DNA of 64,000 nucleotides from Dissophora ornata (taxonomy: Eukaryota; Mortierellomycota; Mortierellomycetes; Mortierellales; Mortierellaceae), in contig MU616577.1 of NCBI GenBank assembly GCA_025201705.1, forward strand, positions 45,175 to 109,174, read 5' to 3'. Under the pieces are notes generated by a model. It saw nothing but the letters and a program-made list of their open reading frames with translations, had not been told where the DNA came from and did no database searches. The translations under genes and the position numbers were made by a program. Below are positions 60,510-64,000 of this stretch, piece by piece (position 1 is the first letter of the stretch; the number at the start of each line of letters is the position of its first letter).

Positions 60510-61452
60510 AAGACGCTAACGAGAAGAAGAAAAGAAGCGAAAAGCGGTGCGAATGGAGCGTGGAATGAGAATGAGAATGAGAATGAGAATGAGAATGAGA
60601 ATGAGAATGAGAATGTCCAAGAGGGAATGAACAAAAGGTTAAAAGAGAGAAGAGTAGACGAGGTCATGTTAGGGGTAGAATAAGAAGGTGGTAACGCAAT
60701 GGCGATGTATAGCTCGCTAGTCGTCAATCACCAGAGACTCATGCACATGGTGATAACCCTGGGGTTCGACACGCAGCAGCATTTTTACGCGTTCTTATCG
60801 AGGCGATAAGGCGAAAGGCATTCCACATGGCCACTGTCCTCTCGCAGACGTGGTGGGCAGTGTATGCAGAACGAGCGTGTTTGTGGGAACAGATGGGGAG
60901 CCGGATCTGCCTGGTTTCGATTAGGCGTGAAAGTACACCCAACAAGGTATTCTTCATTTTGATCGCGATAACACAATCTAACGCGGTAGACAAATGCATT
61001 GACCAAATGTTTGGTCCAATACGCTCACAGAAATTGGTTCCAGCCACTCGTAGAGGAATCTCGCATTTTCAAGGCAACCGTAATACACGCGACTGAAAAG
61101 ACTAACGGAGATCGTCATGCAGAGCATCGTGGCCTCACTCCCCTTTCTTCCTTTGATCTCCCTTGTAGCAGCGCCACAAGGCAAAATAGAATCCCCGCTG
61201 ACTCGCCCAACACAGCGGTTTCTAACGATGTCGATCTCCCCCAAGTGGTCTTGCCCGATGGCATGAAAACGAATTGCCGAGAGATTTTTACAGTCTCGTT
61301 CAGAATACTTTTGAGACGGGAGTAATAGTCAAACGTTGATTCGTTCGAGTCTGCAAAAGAACACGCGAGTATTATTAAATTGTACTTTGTTCTTAATGCT
61401 TTCTTTCCCCAGTCAACACTAATCACGCCTCCTCCACATCCTCCACAATCCC
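60510..61452. promoter_or_regulatory. Divergent promoter region between phosphorylase-kinase subunit and chitinase genes
   Basis: About 940 bp between two divergent start codons. It contains a perfect hexamer repeat next to the phosphorylase-kinase start. No exon was seen. The stretch from 61380 to 61452 is C/A/T-rich with many TCC and CACAA motifs, a typical fungal leader just ahead of the chitinase ATG. Confidence 0.5.
60564..60615. repeat. (GAATGA)n hexanucleotide microsatellite
   Basis: About eight and a half uninterrupted copies of GAATGA (or GAGAAT), about 55 bp upstream of the phosphorylase-kinase start on its promoter side. Both strands are open through it, which creates spurious frames of alternating Asn-Glu or Ser-Phe. 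Confidence 0.95.
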
Positions 61453-63533
61453 ATGAAACCACTCAACGTTTTTGCGGGTCTAGCCCTTGTGCTCCCGGCA
61501 ATTGTCCAGGCTCAACGTTTTATTGGATATTACGGCAAGGTAAAATAAGCCTGACGCGAAATCTCATCTAGCGCATTGCTTCGGGGTGCTGCGACACGCA
61601 ACCACCCTTCATGATCGTCAACCGCAAGGCCACTAAATCTTACACCCTTTGGTCTTCACAACAACAACAACAAAATAACTTAGACCGTTGGAGATTGTTC
61701 AGACTATCCTTCGTTCGAGCCTGAAAGCCTTCCAATCGACAAATACACGCACTTAAATTTTGCGTTCGCGTTGATCAACGACGAGGGTGTGATTGCCCTA
61801 GACCAACCAAACGATATGGCTAAGTACAAGGAGTTCAATGCACTCAAGGTTAAAAAGCCTAGCCTACGCACCGCCCTCACTGTCGGTAAGAATATGGACC
61901 TCTGTTATCTCACCCTTGAAGCTGTAAAAAAACGCGAACACTGATGACATATTTTGCTCTTTGGATTTGTGTTGCGCCTCAACAGGTGGCTGGGATATGA
62001 AGATGGAGCATTATTCAGAGATGGTTTCCACACATGAGAAGCGTGAAAAGTTCATTAAATCCGCCATTGCCTATGTCCGCGAACACGACTTTGACGGTTT
62101 GGACTTTGACTGGGAATAGTATGAGCAATCACTTTTTGATCTCGTTTTTTTTTTACAAAAAAGTCCTCAAGCCAGAGTCTGCCTAAGATGCTAACCTCGG
62201 CTTAAACATCATTAGCCCTGCAGACAAGAAGCGTGGAGGCCATGACGCAGATCCAGAGAACTTTGTTGCCTTCCTAAAGGAAATGAGGGAGGCTGCGGAT
62301 GCTGAAGTGCTCAAGGACAAACAAGAGAGGTTAATCTTGAGTATTGCCTTGCCCGGAGGCCCCTTCCACGGAGACTATTTTCTTATCCCTCAGCTTGCAG
62401 CCTATGGTAAGATAGAAGAGAACAGCATCTGATTCGAGTGGTTATCTTGAATAGTTTGTCTTCAGAACTGACGCGTCTGCTTCTCAATTGCATTTTGCTA
62501 TCACAGCTGACTGGTTTAACATCATGGCCTACAATCTTCATGGGTAAGAATGCACAGATGCTTCGAAAAAAAAAAAAAAAAAACCGTGTCGCGCCACCTG
62601 TTTCTAAACTCCTAGCATCGTTCTATTTTATTTATGTCTACATGTTTATCTAGGCCTTGGGAATCCGTGGTCTTTTGCGCAGCGCCGCTGAACGATCCTG
62701 CCAACGCCACTGAGTACAATGGCTACTCGCTCGTCGATGCCATCAATTCCATGGCTCCCAAAACCGTCGACACCAGAAAGTTCAACCTCGGTCTCTCCCT
62801 GTCTGGCGTAACATTCACCCTCCAGGACAAGCAAAAAACCTCTCCTGGATCACCTGCTGCAGGGCCAGGCCGGGAAGGTTGCCAAGAAAAGGGTGCGATG
62901 GCCTACTTCGAGGCTAGGAAGCTTGTACAAAAGGTTGGAGTCCAGGGTGTGACCAAGGATGGCAAGAGTATGAGTGTTCAGAGCGTTCATATTCAAGGTG
63001 GCGACGGTAAGCGTGGTCGCATCGGAGGTGGTGACGGTATGAGTCATCATATCATGGCTGGCGAGAAGGGCAAACAGCGCAACGTTCCGGAACGCAACGG
63101 CATCACTCAGATGCCACAGATGGACGGGATCAGCAAGTGCATGTACATGGTCGTTGACGAGGACCAGTGGGTCGGCTTCGATACACCTGAGACCTTTGCG
63201 TATAAGGTCGATTACTTGAAGAGCTATGGATTTGGCGGCGTCAGCATTTGGTCGATGGACAGCGATACGAACGGCCACGAGCTGACGAATTCTATCCACA
63301 GTTCGCTGACAAAGGACTTCATCCAGGACCCTACAAGCAACAAGAACTTGATTCCAACCTCCTCAACCTCGTCCAGCCTTGCAGCCGCCACGCAACAAAC
63401 CACGCAACAAACTAAGGCACCCAAGGCCGACAACACTAACGAGAACAAGAAGTCCGACAGTGGAGCAAAACTTATTCAGGGATTCGCTCCGCTGCTGTTG
63501 TTGATAATATTCGGATCTGCTATCCTCGCTTAA
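61453..63533 (+). CDS. Secreted, GPI-anchored GH18 chitinase
   Basis: Six exons starting at ATG 61453, with clean GT-AG junctions. Signal peptide MKPLNVFAGLALVLPAIVQA is followed by QRFIGYYGK, the first barrel strand. Other GH18 marks are HLNFAFALI, TVGGWDMK, and the catalytic DxxDxDxE motif as FDGLDFDWEY (final Glu is the proton donor; the Y codon is split by an intron). Further blocks are WFNIMAYNLHG, LGLSLSG, WVGFDTPETFAYKVDYLKSY and GGVSIWSMDSD. Within the fold, an extra Gly/Lys/His-rich loop (about 62970-63110) interrupts the family pattern. After the catalytic domain comes a Thr/Gln/Lys linker and a C-terminal hydrophobic end (LLLLIIFGSAILA), preceded by small residues that suit a GPI attachment signal. 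The probable job is chitin remodelling in the cell wall at the membrane surface. An A-run of 18 lies in intron 5. Confidence 0.92.
62566..62583. repeat. Poly-A run in chitinase intron 5
   Basis: Eighteen consecutive A within the intron between the NLHG exon and the last exon. It may vary in length or be a sequencing-length artefact; it does not affect coding. Confidence 0.9.
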
Positions 63534-64000
63534 TTCTTCTCGTACTTCGACAATTGGTATTCTAGTGATAATGAAATTTAATAGAGATTTTTATTTTCGT
63601 GGTGGAAATGCTGCCAGTTGATGCTGTAGAATTCTTCAACAAGTCGCTTGCCATATATCTTTAGAACACTGAGGTCCATTCAAAAAAGAGGGTTTGTAGA
63701 GCATGCGAACAAGGTCAAACTGCTAGGACGCTAACCAACGCTGCTCTGATTGGCGGCCAACACTGAACAATGCAAGTTGACTTTGGCATCTTCAAAATTG
63801 ATCCTCTCAAAAACTCCTCTCGCATTCGCTGGCAATCAGACCATTTCGAAGAGTAAACCTTTGACCTCAGGTGAATTTGAGCGCGGTTGAGGGGTCCTTG
63901 AAGACCTTTATTACACGGAGTAGATGAAAACACAAATGCTTACAGGCTTTCGATCAAAATAAAAAATAAAAAATCATAAAAAAATAAAAAAAGAAAAGAG
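63534..64000. other. 3' flank of the chitinase gene
   Basis: AT-rich sequence with a likely 3' UTR. I see no exon on either strand. The last 45 bases are an A-rich tract (AAAAAATAAAAA pattern) running to the window edge. A 72-codon open frame on minus (63715-63933) has no support. Confidence 0.4.

Overview
The window is nuclear DNA of a filamentous fungus. It has no bacterial operon logic. Genes are split by short introns (about 55-120 nt, a few of 300-550 nt) with GTNNGT donors and CTAAC/CTGAC-like branch points. The proteins have fungal architectures: Vid27, a BEM2-type Rho-GAP, a Uds1-domain protein, NiCoT, REV3 and a GPI-anchored GH18 chitinase. A phosphorylase-kinase regulatory subunit and a Sel1-repeat gene with a Mortierella-like N-terminal region point to an early-diverging lineage, most likely Mortierellomycota. 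That placement is an inference from family content, not from a marker gene.

Layout. 1-1.76 kb (-): 5' part of VID27, running off the left edge. 2.0-3.3 kb (+): unrecognised seven-exon gene, 270 aa. 4.2-14.1 kb (+): a protein of about 2,950 aa with the ARM/ConA-like front end of BEACH proteins but no PH-BEACH-WD40 module. 14.3-15.6 kb (-): Sel1-repeat gene broken by a 1-nt frameshift. 15.6-17.6 kb: no intact gene, only possible degenerate coding pieces on the minus strand. 17.7-19.0 kb (+): single-exon nickel/cobalt transporter. 20.1-28.2 kb (-): BEM2-like PH/RasGEF-like/PH/RhoGAP protein. It is divergent, across a 0.95 kb shared intergenic region, from a PFK-2/FBPase-2 gene at 29.2-31.6 kb (+). 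31.8-32.6 kb (-): small unrecognised gene whose 5' part is unclear. 34.3-37.1 kb (+): Uds1-domain protein. 37.3-41.5 kb (+): 15-exon FHA-kinase-FHA-FHA protein. 41.7-43.8 kb (+): eIF3l. 44.2-51.0 kb (+): REV3, catalytic subunit of DNA polymerase zeta. 51.3-53.6 kb (-): glutamine-rich C2H2 protein. 54.9-60.5 kb (-): phosphorylase b kinase regulatory subunit. It is divergent from a secreted GH18 chitinase at 61.5-63.5 kb (+).

The genes do not form a cluster with one function. Loose themes are glycogen and glycolytic control (phosphorylase kinase subunit, PFK-2), cell polarity and septation (BEM2-like, Uds1), and DNA damage (FHA kinase, REV3). Placement looks incidental.

The main oddities are: a BEACH-type protein that ends before its BEACH domain; a PFK-2/FBPase-2 whose phosphatase RHG motif reads RNG; a checkpoint-type kinase with three FHA domains, a 42-nt exon that completes the third, and a 21-bp coding minisatellite inside its catalytic domain; an enlarged CysB loop in REV3; a frameshifted Sel1 gene; and an in-frame TAG in the 32 kb gene. 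I saw no rRNA, convincing tRNA, CRISPR array or intact transposon.
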